The notes: generated by a model not told the origin, from the letters alone. A stretch of DNA of 64,000 nucleotides from Sphaerotilus montanus (GCF_013410775.1 NZ_JACCFH010000001.1:3844001-3908000); one strand, 5' to 3'; shown: positions 1 to 8,967, counted from the stretch's first letter. Made by a program: numbers and translations.

Positions 1-629
1 GCGGCGTCGATCTTGGACCGCCCGGTGAAGGACGGGTGGTAGCTGATCAGCGGCTCGGCGGCGATCTGCTCCAGCGTCAGCCGCTCGACACGCGCCAGCG
101 GGTGCGCCGCCGGCACGACCACGACATGGCGCCACTCGTAGCAGGGCAGCGTGACCAGATCGTCGTACTGCGTCAGGCGCTCGGTGGCCATGCCGATCTC
201 GGCCGAGTCGTCGAGGATCATCTGCGCGACCTGCTCGGGCGTGCCCTGGTGCAGGCTGACCGCGACCTTGGGGTAGCGGGTGCGCAAGGCGGCCACGGGG
301 GTCGGCAGCACGTAGCGGGCCTGGGTGTGGGTCGCGGCGATGGAGAGCGTGCCGGCCTCCTGGCGCGAGTAGTCCTCGCCGATGCGCCGCAGGTTGGCGA
401 CCTCGCGCATGATGATCTCGATCGAGGTCAGCACCTGGCGGCCCGGCTCGGTGACGCGGCGCAGGCGCTTGCCGTGGCGGGCGAAGATGTCCACGCCCAG
501 CTCTTCCTCCAGCTCCAGGATGGCCTTGGAGATGCCCGGCTGCGAGGTGTGCAGGGCCTTGGCGGTCTCGGTGAGGTTGAGGTTGCGGCGCGCCGCCTCC
601 TGCACGAAGCGGAACTGGTGCAGGTTCAT
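1..629 (-). CDS. cysB: CysB/Cbl-type LysR-family transcriptional regulator (partial)
   Basis: The gene runs off the left edge, so about 209 N-terminal residues are visible. The N-terminus (MNLHQFRFVQEAARRNLNLT) and the helix-turn-helix with TAKALHTSQPGISKAI are typical of CysB and Cbl, which differ from most LysR proteins in this region. CysB-type proteins activate sulfate and sulfite assimilation genes in response to N-acetylserine or sulfur limitation. The start codon overlaps the stop of the upstream cbiX-like gene in an ATGA arrangement, so the two are probably translationally coupled. Pairing with a siroheme-type chelatase fits a sulfur-assimilation role because sulfite reductase uses siroheme. 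CysB versus Cbl cannot be separated from this fragment. Confidence 0.85.
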   Translation of the reverse strand, partial: MNLHQFRFVQEAARRNLNLTETAKALHTSQPGISKAILELEEELGVDIFARHGKRLRRVTEPGRQVLTSIEIIMREVANLRRIGEDYSRQEAGTLSIAATHTQARYVLPTPVAALRTRYPKVAVSLHQGTPEQVAQMILDDSAEIGMATERLTQYDDLVTLPCYEWRHVVVVPAAHPLARVERLTLEQIAAEPLISYHPSFTGRSKIDA

Positions 630-994
630 GCCGGCAGCAGCGTCAGCGCCGCGCGGGCGATGGCCAGCGTCACGGCGTCCAGCTCGCCGATCGCAGCCGT
701 CGTGGCGATCTCCACGCCGGGGAAGTGCGCACGGGCGCTGTCGAGCAGCAGCGGCAGGTCGCGCCGGACATGGCCGCCCGCGCCGAGGAACAGCGGCACC
801 ACCGTGACGGCGGTGCAGCCCTGCGCGGCCAGCTCGGCCACGCCGGCTTCGAGGTTGGGCGTCATCAGCTCCAGGAAGGCGAGGGCGACGGGGCGCCCGC
901 CGGATTCCTGGCGCATGTGCGCGGCGATCGTGTGGAAGGGGGTGGCCCAGGCAGGGTCGCGGGCGCCGTGGGCGAAGAGGAGGATGCCGTGCAT
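626..994 (-). CDS. cbiX: CbiX/SirB-type sirohydrochlorin chelatase, short single-domain form
   Basis: A 122-residue protein of the short CbiX family, which inserts metal into sirohydrochlorin on the way to siroheme or cobalamin. The N-terminal ILLFAHGARDP carries the metal-binding His, and VTVVPLFLGAGGHVRRDLP carries the second His region of the fold. The length fits a single-domain enzyme acting as a homodimer. It lies 16 bp after lptG on the same strand and overlaps the start of the cysB-like gene. That context suggests iron insertion to make siroheme for sulfite reductase; iron versus cobalt specificity is inferred, not seen. Confidence 0.8.
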   Translation of the reverse strand: MHGILLFAHGARDPAWATPFHTIAAHMRQESGGRPVALAFLELMTPNLEAGVAELAAQGCTAVTVVPLFLGAGGHVRRDLPLLLDSARAHFPGVEIATTAAIGELDAVTLAIARAALTLLPA

Positions 995-1010
995 GGGGAG
1001 GGTTCCTGGT

Positions 1011-2117
1011 TCAGCGGTAGCGCACCAGCCAGCTGAAGGCGCCGAGCGACATCAGCAGGTACAGCACGCTGGGGAGACTGGCCGCCAGCCACGGCGTCCA
1101 TTGGTGGAGCAGCCCGAGGTGGCCGGTGACGTTGTTGAGCAGCACGAAGCTGATGCCCAGCAGGATGCCGCCGAACACCTTGAGCGAGAGGCCGCCGGAG
1201 CGGGCGTGCAGGTAGGCGAAGGGCAGCGCCAGTGCCATCATCACGAGGCAGGCCAGCGGGTAGAGCGCCTTCTTCCAGAACTTGATCTCGTAGCGCTGGG
1301 CGGACTGGTCGTTCTCGGCCAGGTGGGTCATGTAGGTGTAGAGCGCCATGGTGGACATGGTGTGCAGCGGCAGCACCGCCGAGGCCACCACCTGCCGCGT
1401 CAGGCCGGATGGCCAGCGCAGGTGGTCGAGCGTCTGGTCCGGTGCAAGCGAGGGCGTGCTGTCGGCGGACCACTGCGAGATGCGCACGTCGTCGAGCTGC
1501 CAGACGCCATCGGTGCCGATGGTGGCGCGTGCGGCGGTGGTGCGGGTACGCAGCTCGCCCTTGGGGCCGAACTCGAAGATCCGGACCTTCTCGACCGCGC
1601 CGTTGTCGCGGGCGATGCCCACGTTGAGGGTGTAGCGGTGCTCGCCGTCTTCGGCCATCCGGCTGTCGCGCAGCCAGACGCCGCCGCGCTCGGTGTCGAG
1701 GCGGCCCTTGCGGATCGATTCCAGCACCGTCGCCTGCGTGTCGCACCAGGGCGCCACGAAGTCGCCGACGAGGAAGGTGACGGCGGCCATCGCCAGGCCC
1801 AGCTGGGCCAGCAGCTTCAGTGCCAGACCGGGGCCGAGTCCGCCGGTGCGCAGGATGGTGAACTCGCTCGACTGCGCCAGCCGTGCCAGCGCATAGATGG
1901 CGCCGATCAGCACGCCGATGGGGGCCAGTTCGTAGACATGGCCCGGCACCTGCAGTGCGCAGACCAGCAGGGCCTGGGCGAGCGTGTAGCCCCCCTTGCC
2001 CACGTTGTCGAGCTCGCCGACCAGGTCGATGAACAGGAACAGGCCGAGGAAGGCGAGCATCACGAAACCGGTGGCGCCGAGGATCTCGCGGTAGAGGAGG
2101 CGGCGAATGGTGCGCAT
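1011..2117 (-). CDS. lptG: LPS export system permease LptG
   Basis: A 368-residue inner-membrane protein of the YjgP/YjgQ family. With LptF it forms the permease of the LptB2FGC machine, which extracts lipopolysaccharide from the inner membrane and passes it to the periplasmic bridge. N-terminal hydrophobic helices (for example FVMLAFLGLFLFIDLVGEL) are followed by a periplasmic beta-rich segment and C-terminal helices including LACLVMMALALPFAYLH. The start at 2117 (MRTIRRLLYREI) was chosen because the upstream in-frame extension lies inside lptF and has no membrane character. It follows lptF with 14 bp between them. Confidence 0.93.
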   Translation of the reverse strand: MRTIRRLLYREILGATGFVMLAFLGLFLFIDLVGELDNVGKGGYTLAQALLVCALQVPGHVYELAPIGVLIGAIYALARLAQSSEFTILRTGGLGPGLALKLLAQLGLAMAAVTFLVGDFVAPWCDTQATVLESIRKGRLDTERGGVWLRDSRMAEDGEHRYTLNVGIARDNGAVEKVRIFEFGPKGELRTRTTAARATIGTDGVWQLDDVRISQWSADSTPSLAPDQTLDHLRWPSGLTRQVVASAVLPLHTMSTMALYTYMTHLAENDQSAQRYEIKFWKKALYPLACLVMMALALPFAYLHARSGGLSLKVFGGILLGISFVLLNNVTGHLGLLHQWTPWLAASLPSVLYLLMSLGAFSWLVRYR

Positions 2118-2131
2118 GAAGGGAGTCCGGG

Positions 2132-3187
2132 TCAGCGCATGCGCCAGCGCAGCAGGCCCAGCGCGCCCAGCAGCAGGCCGCCATGCAGGCCCGCGAGTGC
2201 CGTGGCCGCCCCGGACTTGCCGGTGCCGACCCAGGCCTGGCTGAGGTTGATCAGGTTGAAATACACGACAAAGCCCAGCAGCGCCACCAGCAGCACCCAG
2301 TTGTTGCCGCCCCGCGACCCGCCGGAGGCCAGCCCGATGCCCCACAGCAGCAGGTTGAACGCGGCCAGCACCATGCCGGCCCGCCAGACCAGTTCCCCCT
2401 GCGCCCGCAGGCTGGGCGCACGGAGCAGGTCGAGCGTGTCGAGCGCCTTGGGCGGGCGCTCCTGCAACTGCGCCATCGCCTTCTCGCCGATGCGCACCTC
2501 GTACTGGTCGAAGCGCGAGATCGTGCGTGTGCCGCCAGTGATGTCCAGGTCGGTGCGGGCGCCGTTGTTCAGCACCAGCCGGCGGCCGCCTTCGCCGCCT
2601 GGTTCGATCCGGCCGGCTTGTGCGGTGGTCACCGACTCGCGGCCCTCGCGCTGGTCGAGGATGAAGATGTGGTGGCCGGTGGCGCTGTCACCGGTCTGCT
2701 TGTCGAGGAAGAACACCCGCTTGCCGTCACCCGAGGACTGGAACTGTCCTGGTGCCACCCGAGACAGGTCGGAGCGTTGCTCGTAGCGGGCGCGCAGGTC
2801 GACCGTGTTCCGGTTCGCCCAGGGCCACACCACCAGCATCAGCGCGGCGACCGCCACCAGCACGGGCGCCGAGAAGCGCAGCACCGGCTGCACGAAGCGC
2901 CCGAGCGACAACCCGCTGCTGAACCAGACGGCCATCTCGCTGTCCCGGTAGAGCCGCGTGAGCGTGGAGACCACCGCGATGAACAGCGACAGGCTCAGCA
3001 TCGTCGGCAGATGCCCCAGCGCGGTGTAGCCCAGCAGCAGCACGACGTCCTGCGGCGAGACCTCTCCCCCGGCGGCCATGCCCAGGACACGGATCAGCAT
3101 CATCGTCAGCACGATGGTCAGGATGACCACCAGGGTGCCGCCGAAGCTGCGGGACAACTCTTTGCGCAGGGTGGAATCGAATAACAT
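2132..3187 (-). CDS. lptF: LPS export system permease LptF
   Basis: A 351-residue YjgP/YjgQ-family permease, partner of LptG in lipopolysaccharide transport. The start MLFDSTLRKELSRSFGGT and the following helices (VVILTIVLTMMLIRVLG, then the VSPQDVVLLLGYTALGHLP region) match the N-terminus of LptF. A central periplasmic domain precedes C-terminal helices ending LLLGALGLLRWRMR. The in-frame ORF extends far upstream across pepA and holC on the opposite strand, so the start at 3187 was chosen from family alignment. It is divergent from pepA with only 27 bp between start codons, an arrangement common for lptF and pepA in proteobacteria. Confidence 0.93.
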   Translation of the reverse strand: MLFDSTLRKELSRSFGGTLVVILTIVLTMMLIRVLGMAAGGEVSPQDVVLLLGYTALGHLPTMLSLSLFIAVVSTLTRLYRDSEMAVWFSSGLSLGRFVQPVLRFSAPVLVAVAALMLVVWPWANRNTVDLRARYEQRSDLSRVAPGQFQSSGDGKRVFFLDKQTGDSATGHHIFILDQREGRESVTTAQAGRIEPGGEGGRRLVLNNGARTDLDITGGTRTISRFDQYEVRIGEKAMAQLQERPPKALDTLDLLRAPSLRAQGELVWRAGMVLAAFNLLLWGIGLASGGSRGGNNWVLLVALLGFVVYFNLINLSQAWVGTGKSGAATALAGLHGGLLLGALGLLRWRMR

Positions 3188-3214
3188 CTGAAAGTCTAGG
3201 AGCAGCGCGGAATT

Positions 3215-4678
3215 ATGGACGTTCAAACACTCACGGCGGCAACGCAGGATTATTCGAAGCTGGTCACCGATGCACTGGTGGTCATCGTGCCCCCCGAGAC
3301 GGACGCCTGGCGTCTGCCGGCGGCGGTGCGCAAGCTGGTCGACGACGCGGTCGCGCAGGGCGATCTGGCGCTCAAGGCCGGACGCACCCTCTACATCCAC
3401 CGGCCCTCCGGCCTGAAGGCGCCGCGTCTGGTCGTCGCCGTGGCGGCCGATGCCGGCGGCAAGGCCTGGCGCAAGGCGCTGGGCGCGGCCTTCGGGCTGC
3501 TGAAGGGCAGCGGCGCGGAGCGCGCGGCGCTGGTCTGGGCCGGTGCGGGCGAGCCGGATGCCGCGATGGCCGAAGCCGCCGTCTGTGTCGCTCAGGATGC
3601 CGTCTACGTCTACCGCCACACCAAGCCGAGCGCGGCCGAGGCGCCGAAGTGGGCGCGGCTGGACCTCGTCTGCGGCGAGGCGGCCCAGGCCGATGCCGAC
3701 GCTGGCCTGGCCCGCGGCCGTGCCATCGCGGCCGGCAGCACGCTGGCCCGCGAAGTCGCCAACCGCCCGGGCAACCACTGCACGCCGTCGATGCTGGCCG
3801 ACCATGCCCGTGCGCTGGGCAAGGAGCAGCACGGACTCAAGGTCGAGGTGCTGGACCGCAAGGACATCGAGAAGCTCGGCATGGGCGCCTTCCTCGCCGT
3901 CGCGCAGGGTTCCGAGGAGCCGCCGAAGTTCATCGTGCTGCGCTACCAGGGCGCCGGCAAGAAGGACGCGCCGACCGTGCTGGTCGGCAAGGGCATCACC
4001 TTCGACACCGGCGGCATCTCGATCAAGCCGTCGGCCGAGATGGACGAGATGAAGTTCGACATGGGCGGCGCCGCCAGCGTGCTGGGCACCTTCCGTGCGA
4101 TCGCCGAACTCAAGCCGAAGATCAACGTGGTCGGCCTGATCCCGACCTGCGAGAACATGCCCGACGGCCGTGCCATCAAGCCGGGCGATGTGGTGACCTC
4201 GATGTCCGGCAAGACCATCGAGATCCTCAACACCGACGCGGAAGGGCGCCTGATCCTGTGCGACGCGCTGACCTACGCCGAGCGCTTCAAGCCGGCGGCC
4301 GTCATCGACATCGCCACGCTGACCGGCGCGATCATCATCGGTCTGGGCTTCCAGCACGCCGGCCTCTTCAGCCCGGACGACGCGCTGGCCGACGCACTGC
4401 TGCAGGCCGGGCGCACCTCGCACGACACCGCCTGGCGCATGCCGCTGGACGAGGAGTACGACGAGGGCCTGAAGAGCCACTTCGCCGACATTCCCAACAT
4501 CGGTGCCCGTGCGGGTGGCGCGATCACGGCAGCGAAGTTCCTGCAGCGTTTCACGGGGCAGTACCGCTGGGCGCATCTGGATGTCGCCGGTGTGGCGTTC
4601 CGTTCCGGTGCCGCGAAGGGGGGCACGGGCCGGCCTGTGCCGCTGCTGACGCACTACCTCCTGGGTCAGGCAGGCTGA
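3215..4678 (+). CDS. pepA: Leucyl aminopeptidase PepA (M17 family)
   Basis: A 487-residue cytosolic di-metal aminopeptidase that removes N-terminal residues from peptides. Some family members also bind DNA in Xer recombination or pyrimidine control. The C-terminal catalytic half has the metal and active-site segments: GKGITFDTGGISIKPS, MDEMKFDMGGAASVLG and the NTDAEGRL signature. The N-terminal half is the usual variable domain. It is divergent from lptF and 9 bp upstream of holC, an order seen in many beta- and gammaproteobacteria. Confidence 0.95.
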   Translation: MDVQTLTAATQDYSKLVTDALVVIVPPETDAWRLPAAVRKLVDDAVAQGDLALKAGRTLYIHRPSGLKAPRLVVAVAADAGGKAWRKALGAAFGLLKGSGAERAALVWAGAGEPDAAMAEAAVCVAQDAVYVYRHTKPSAAEAPKWARLDLVCGEAAQADADAGLARGRAIAAGSTLAREVANRPGNHCTPSMLADHARALGKEQHGLKVEVLDRKDIEKLGMGAFLAVAQGSEEPPKFIVLRYQGAGKKDAPTVLVGKGITFDTGGISIKPSAEMDEMKFDMGGAASVLGTFRAIAELKPKINVVGLIPTCENMPDGRAIKPGDVVTSMSGKTIEILNTDAEGRLILCDALTYAERFKPAAVIDIATLTGAIIIGLGFQHAGLFSPDDALADALLQAGRTSHDTAWRMPLDEEYDEGLKSHFADIPNIGARAGGAITAAKFLQRFTGQYRWAHLDVAGVAFRSGAAKGGTGRPVPLLTHYLLGQAG

Positions 4679-4687
4679 TCGGTCGGC

Positions 4688-5119
4688 ATGACGGCGGTTG
4701 CCTTCCATTTCAACGTGCCGGACCGGCGGGCCTACACCTGCCGGTTGCTGCGCAAGGCCTACCGGGCGGGCGCCCGGGTGGTGGTGACAGGCGAGTCGGC
4801 GCAACTGGCCGAACTGGACCGGCTGCTGTGGACCTTCGAGGCGCTGGAGTTCATCCCGCACTGGCGCGGGCCATCGGTGAACGAACTGCCCGCCCGCCTG
4901 CAATCCACGCCGGTGCTGCTGACGACGGGTCACAGTGCCCGGTTCGGGCACGAGGTGCTGGTCAACCTTGGTCGGGACGTGCCGCAGGCCTACGGGCAGT
5001 ATGCGCGGGTCATCGAGGTGGTCGGGCGAGATGACTTCGACCGGGATGGAGCCCGTGGCCGCTGGCGCCAGTACAGCGCCGAAGGTTGCCCGATCGAGCG
5101 CCACGAGGTGGGCGGATGA
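4688..5119 (+). CDS. holC: DNA polymerase III chi subunit HolC
   Basis: A 143-residue chi subunit, the clamp-loader accessory that contacts single-strand binding protein. The opening VAFHFNVPDRRAYTCRLLRKAYRAG and the LDRLLWTFEALEFIPH segment are typical of HolC. The C-terminal HSARFGHEVLVNLG and VIEVVGRDDFDRDGARGRWR complete the fold. It lies 9 bp after pepA, the usual partner, and its stop overlaps the next start (ATGA). Confidence 0.92.
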   Translation: MTAVAFHFNVPDRRAYTCRLLRKAYRAGARVVVTGESAQLAELDRLLWTFEALEFIPHWRGPSVNELPARLQSTPVLLTTGHSARFGHEVLVNLGRDVPQAYGQYARVIEVVGRDDFDRDGARGRWRQYSAEGCPIERHEVGG

Positions 5120-5445
5120 CCGTGCCGCCGAGAGCCCCGCCGGACGACGTGCCGACCTTGACCGAGGTGGTTCGACCTTCCGATCTGGCGGTGTCCCTGG
5201 CGGTCCCGGTTGTACCGATCGAGTCTTCGATCGACGAGGAACGCCTGGCCTTGCAGATCCTGGGCGACGTGCAGGCCAGAGCGGATGCGCTGCTCGAATC
5301 CGGATTGCGGGCCTGTCTGCCGCTGTTGCTGGAGCAACTGGTGGAGGGGCTGATCCCGGCGCTGCGGGCCGAGTTGTCATCCGGGTTGGCCGATGCCGTG
5401 CGCCAGGCCGTGGCCCGGGAGCTGGCGCAGTCCCGCGCACCCTGA
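5116..5445 (+). CDS. Conserved hypothetical small acidic protein downstream of holC
   Basis: A 109-residue protein starting at the ATG that overlaps the holC stop, so translation is probably coupled. A Pro-rich, probably disordered N-terminus (MTVPPRAPPDDVPTLTEVV) is followed by a predicted helical C-terminal half rich in Leu, Ala and Glu (RADALLESGLRACLPLLLEQLVEGLIP in parts). No signal peptide or catalytic motif is visible. The helical tail could mediate oligomerisation or contact with HolC, but that is only inference from position. I do not recognise the family. A longer in-frame start at 5086 lies inside holC and is less likely. Confidence 0.6.
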   Translation: MTVPPRAPPDDVPTLTEVVRPSDLAVSLAVPVVPIESSIDEERLALQILGDVQARADALLESGLRACLPLLLEQLVEGLIPALRAELSSGLADAVRQAVARELAQSRAP

Positions 5446-5639
5446 ATTCTTAACAGACGGTCTGATCGACGTCCGCTGTGCACCCGGTACATGGGTCAGA
5501 CGTTATCTGAGGACTTTCCCGATTCGAGGTCCGGCCCGCTGGAGGTGCCTGCCGATTTCGGGTAAGTTCCGCGGCTGAGTTGTTCAAGCCTGTCGTCGGC
5601 GGGTCATTTACCTTGTTCCAGAAACTGGAGTTCCATTCC

Positions 5640-6779
5640 ATGAATCACAAGCTCAACGTCGTCATCGCCGCAGTTGCTTTTGCAGCGGTCACCCAGGTCA
5701 GCGCCCAGGAAGTGGTCAAGATCGGCCATGTGGGCCCGACCAGCGGCGGCATTGCCCACCTGGGCAAGGACAACGAGAACGGCGCGCGCATGGCGATCGA
5801 CGAACTCAACGCCAAGGGCGTGTCGATCGGTGGCAAGAAGGTCAAGTTCGAACTGCTGGCCGAAGACGACGGTGGTGACCCGAAGCAGGGCACGGCCGCA
5901 GCGCAGAAGCTGGTGGACTCGAAGGTCGTCGGCGTGGTGGGTCACCTGAACTCGGGCACCTCGATCCCGGCGTCGAAGATCTACAGCGACGCGGGCATTC
6001 CGCAGATCTCGCCGTCGGCGACGAACCCGAAGTTCACGCGCCAGGGCTTCAAGACGACGTTCCGCGTGGTGGCGGACGACGTGCACCTGGGTGGCACGCT
6101 GGGCCGCTACGCCGCCAAGGAGCTGAAGGGCAAGTCGATCGCGGTGATCGATGACCGCACGGCGTATGGCCAGGGCGTGGCCGACGAGTTCGAGAAGGGC
6201 GTGAAGGGCGCGGGCGGCAAGACGGTGGCACGCGAGTTCACGAACGACAAGGCGACGGACTTCACCGCGATCTTGACCAACCTGAAGGCCAAGAAGCCGG
6301 ACATCGTGTTCTTCGGCGGCATGGACGCGGTGGCGGGCCCGATGATCCGCCAGATGAAGCAGCTGGGCATCAAGGCGAAGTTCATGGGCGGCGACGGCAT
6401 CTGCTCGGGCGAGCTGCCGAAGCTGTCGGGCGGCGCGATGGACGATGGCCAGGTCGTGTGCGCGGAAGCGGGCGGCGTCGAAGGCGAGCAGAAGAAGGGC
6501 ATGGAAGACTTCAAGGCACGCTTCAAGACGAAGTTCAACGCGGACGTGCAGATCTACGCACCGTACGTGTACGACGCGCTGAACGTGATGGTGGCGGCGA
6601 TGGAGAAGGCGGGGTCGAGCGATCCGGCGAAGTACCTGCCGGTGCTGGCGAAGACGGCGGGCTACAAGGGCGTGACGGGCAACATCAGTTTCGACGAGAA
6701 GGGCGACGTGAAGAACGGCGCGCTGACGATGTTCACCTACAAGGGCGGCAACCGCGAGCAGATCGCCGTCGTGCGCTGA
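5640..6779 (+). CDS. Branched-chain amino-acid ABC transporter periplasmic binding protein (LivJ/LivK-like)
   Basis: A 379-residue type I periplasmic binding protein. The N-terminus is a signal peptide, MNHKLNVVIAAVAFAAVTQVSA, with predicted cleavage before QEVVKIGHVGPTSGG. Mature landmarks include the VVGVVGHLNSGTSIPASKIY hinge-side loop and AVIDDRTAYGQGVADEF. ATG at 5640 was chosen over the upstream in-frame TTG at 5580 because it starts the signal peptide directly. No livHMGF permease or ATPase genes flank it, so it is an orphan binding protein whose partner must be elsewhere. The last 700 bp use almost only G/C-ending codons, consistent with high expression. The natural ligand is not certain from sequence. 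Confidence 0.88.
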   Translation: MNHKLNVVIAAVAFAAVTQVSAQEVVKIGHVGPTSGGIAHLGKDNENGARMAIDELNAKGVSIGGKKVKFELLAEDDGGDPKQGTAAAQKLVDSKVVGVVGHLNSGTSIPASKIYSDAGIPQISPSATNPKFTRQGFKTTFRVVADDVHLGGTLGRYAAKELKGKSIAVIDDRTAYGQGVADEFEKGVKGAGGKTVAREFTNDKATDFTAILTNLKAKKPDIVFFGGMDAVAGPMIRQMKQLGIKAKFMGGDGICSGELPKLSGGAMDDGQVVCAEAGGVEGEQKKGMEDFKARFKTKFNADVQIYAPYVYDALNVMVAAMEKAGSSDPAKYLPVLAKTAGYKGVTGNISFDEKGDVKNGALTMFTYKGGNREQIAVVR

Positions 6780-6826
6780 TCGGTATTCACTTTCTCAGGA
6801 ATTGCTGCTATAGTTGCTGTCTTTCC

Positions 6827-6918
<92 letters not shown>

Positions 6919-6952
6919 ATATATAGCCTGAGTCACACAGACACAGGCAACC

Positions 6953-6989
6953 AAAAAGCCTCGCAGATCCAATCTGGCGAGGCTTTTTC
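6953..6989 (+). terminator. Intrinsic terminator after tRNA-Ser
   Basis: AGCCTCGC (6957-6964) pairs with GCGAGGCT (6977-6984), with a further AGAT/ATCT helix inside. The structure is flanked by AAAAA and TTTTT. It lies 37 bp after the tRNA and would end its transcript. Confidence 0.8.
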
Positions 6990-7018
6990 TTTTGGGACTG
7001 TCTTGGCTGCACGGTGCA

Positions 7019-7053
7019 GAAAAAAGAGGCGCCTTGCGGGCACCTCTTTTTAT
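7019..7053 (-). terminator. Intrinsic terminator of the TolC-like gene
   Basis: An AAAAGAGGCGCC/GGCACCTCTTTT inverted repeat with one mismatch and A/T runs on both sides. On the minus strand it ends in a T run about 50 bp beyond the stop of the TolC-like gene. It may work in both directions. Confidence 0.75.
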
Positions 7054-7104
7054 TCGTTGCACAGGACCTGACGGTCGCCGGTCAGACGCCGGCCAGACGC
7101 AAGT

Positions 7105-8967
7105 TCAGCGATTGCTTTCCTTGACGATGTACCAGTCCGATCCACGGCGTTTCCAGGTCAGCGTTTTCTGACTCTTGTCCGTGAAATCCTTGGACGAGTA
7201 GTGCTGTTCGAACTTGGTTTCCACCGTGTCCGGCGACACGGTGCGGCGCTGGACGTTGGCGATCTTCAACTCGACTGCGCCATCCTTCTTGAGCAGCTTG
7301 GTGCGATTGGCAAACCACACCGCCCGGGGGACGCCGGCCGGCTGGAATTTCGGATCGTAGAAGCTCAGGTAACGGGTCACGTCCTTGGCTGTCCATGCTC
7401 CGACCCAGTCCAGCAGGCGTTGGGACACGGGGGTGGTACTTCCCGCATCGGCCGTGGATGCCGGTACCGGAGCGGAGCGGGATGCCGGCAGTGCGCTCAC
7501 GGTCGGGCTGGCGGCGGCTGCAATCGGGGCCAGCGTCGAGGTCTGTTGACGGGCGCGGGCATCCAGATCGGCCTTCGATGTCAAGGCCAGATCCGTGGCG
7601 CTGATCGGACAGCGCGCCGCAGCGTCGTCACCGGCTTGCCAGTAACGGCCTTCGGCGATGTCGTCCTCGTTGGTGCCCGCGCGTGTCAGACCCAGTGCCG
7701 CGACCAGACTGCTGGCGGCGGCATGCGTGCGCGCCTTGGCGATGACCAGATCCAGTTCTGCGTTGGTGTAGGCACGACGTGCGCCGTAGAGTTCATTTTC
7801 CGAATTCAGCAGATCCAGCAGGGTGCGCTGACCGATGTCGAATTGCTGGCGGTAGGCGTCCCGCACTTTTTCGCTCGACAGGACATGCCGGTCCAGGTAG
7901 CTGAGCTGCTCGGTCAACTTCTGCACATCGTGGTAGGCGATGGCCGCCGTCTGGCGTGCATCACGGCAGGCCTTGTCCCGGGTATCGGCTGCCTGGTTGA
8001 GCAGGTTGGCGGCCTGCCGCACGCGCGCCTTGTCCGACCCGCCGTTGTACAGGTTCCAGTTCAGGGCCAGACCGGCCGTGGTGTCGCGTTTCTGGTCCAG
8101 CACGCCGTCCAGATTGTTGCCTGCGGCGGCGCGGACACGGGCTTCCACCCGCGGCTGGTACAGGTTGCCCTCCTTCTCGCGTGACTGGGACTGGGCGGCA
8201 CGGAGATTTTCGACCGCGGCGGCAATGCTGGCGCTGCGTTTGGCAGTCAGCTCCAGCAGGGCTGTCGGCGAGGTGGGCAGGCCCTTCTCCAGGCCTGCTG
8301 CGGGCGGCAGATCCACCGGCGGAAGCGATCCGACTATGCGTCGATAGCGCTCGGTCACATCGTGCAGGTTGGAGGTTTCGGTGGAGAGATTCGACTCTGC
8401 CAGCGCCAGGCGCGCCGCTGCCTGTTCCAGGTCGACACCGCGGCCCACGCCAGCCCGCACGCGGGACTGGCTCTGCTCCGTCACGTGGCGGTGCTGCACG
8501 TAGTTGTCTTCCGCGAGCTTGACCAGACGGCGTGCACGCTGGACGTCCGCATAGGCGCGCACGCTTTCCTGGGCGACCTGCTCGCTGGCATCGATGAACT
8601 CGAAGTAGCGCACCAGACGGGCGTGGCCGAGCCGATCGACCTGGTTCATGGTCGCGAAGCCATCCCAGAGCAGTTGCGTGGCCGACAGCGCCACGCCGGT
8701 GCTGGTCATGGACTGGTTGGTCGAGCCGATGCGGTCTCGCGTCCGGTTGGCTTCGGCATTCAGGTCCACCCGCGGGTAGTACGCGCCGCGGGCCACATCG
8801 ACTTCATCGACCGCTGCCCGGAACGCATTGAGTTTCGCGGTCACCTCGGGGTTGGTGGAAATCGCGCGTTGCACCGTGTCCTTGAGCGGGTCGGTCGATT
8901 GCGCAAACGCAACCTGACATGCCAAGGCGATCAGGCCGACGACGAGAGGAGAGGCTGCCTTATTCAT
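7105..8967 (-). CDS. lapE: TolC-family outer-membrane pore (LapE-like) with C-terminal NTF2/Cds6-like domain
   Basis: A 620-residue type I secretion outer-membrane protein. The start at 8967 gives the signal peptide MNKAASPLVVGLIALACQVAFA. Two TolC-type helical/barrel repeats follow, with family signatures such as YYPRVDLNAEANRTRD near the start and YRQQFDIGQRTLLDLLNSENE in the second repeat. A Pro/Ala/Ser/Thr-rich linker at about 460-510 leads to a domain of about 110 residues (512-620, LLDWVGAWTAKDVTRYLSFY onward, ending WKRRGSDWYIVKESNR). That domain resembles NTF2/SnoaL-like domains such as the C-terminal domain of Cds6 family proteins. The gene is divergent from lapG and opposite lapA, lapB and lapC, so it most likely completes the LapBCE exporter. 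The extra domain would probably sit in the periplasm. Confidence 0.88.
   Translation of the reverse strand: MNKAASPLVVGLIALACQVAFAQSTDPLKDTVQRAISTNPEVTAKLNAFRAAVDEVDVARGAYYPRVDLNAEANRTRDRIGSTNQSMTSTGVALSATQLLWDGFATMNQVDRLGHARLVRYFEFIDASEQVAQESVRAYADVQRARRLVKLAEDNYVQHRHVTEQSQSRVRAGVGRGVDLEQAAARLALAESNLSTETSNLHDVTERYRRIVGSLPPVDLPPAAGLEKGLPTSPTALLELTAKRSASIAAAVENLRAAQSQSREKEGNLYQPRVEARVRAAAGNNLDGVLDQKRDTTAGLALNWNLYNGGSDKARVRQAANLLNQAADTRDKACRDARQTAAIAYHDVQKLTEQLSYLDRHVLSSEKVRDAYRQQFDIGQRTLLDLLNSENELYGARRAYTNAELDLVIAKARTHAAASSLVAALGLTRAGTNEDDIAEGRYWQAGDDAAARCPISATDLALTSKADLDARARQQTSTLAPIAAAASPTVSALPASRSAPVPASTADAGSTTPVSQRLLDWVGAWTAKDVTRYLSFYDPKFQPAGVPRAVWFANRTKLLKKDGAVELKIANVQRRTVSPDTVETKFEQHYSSKDFTDKSQKTLTWKRRGSDWYIVKESNR

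Noticed and set aside
36-2786. A 916-codon ORF on the plus strand opposite lptF/lptG/cbiX
   Set aside because: Composition is that of an antisense shadow in high-GC DNA; the minus strand holds recognisable LptF, LptG, CbiX and CysB proteins.
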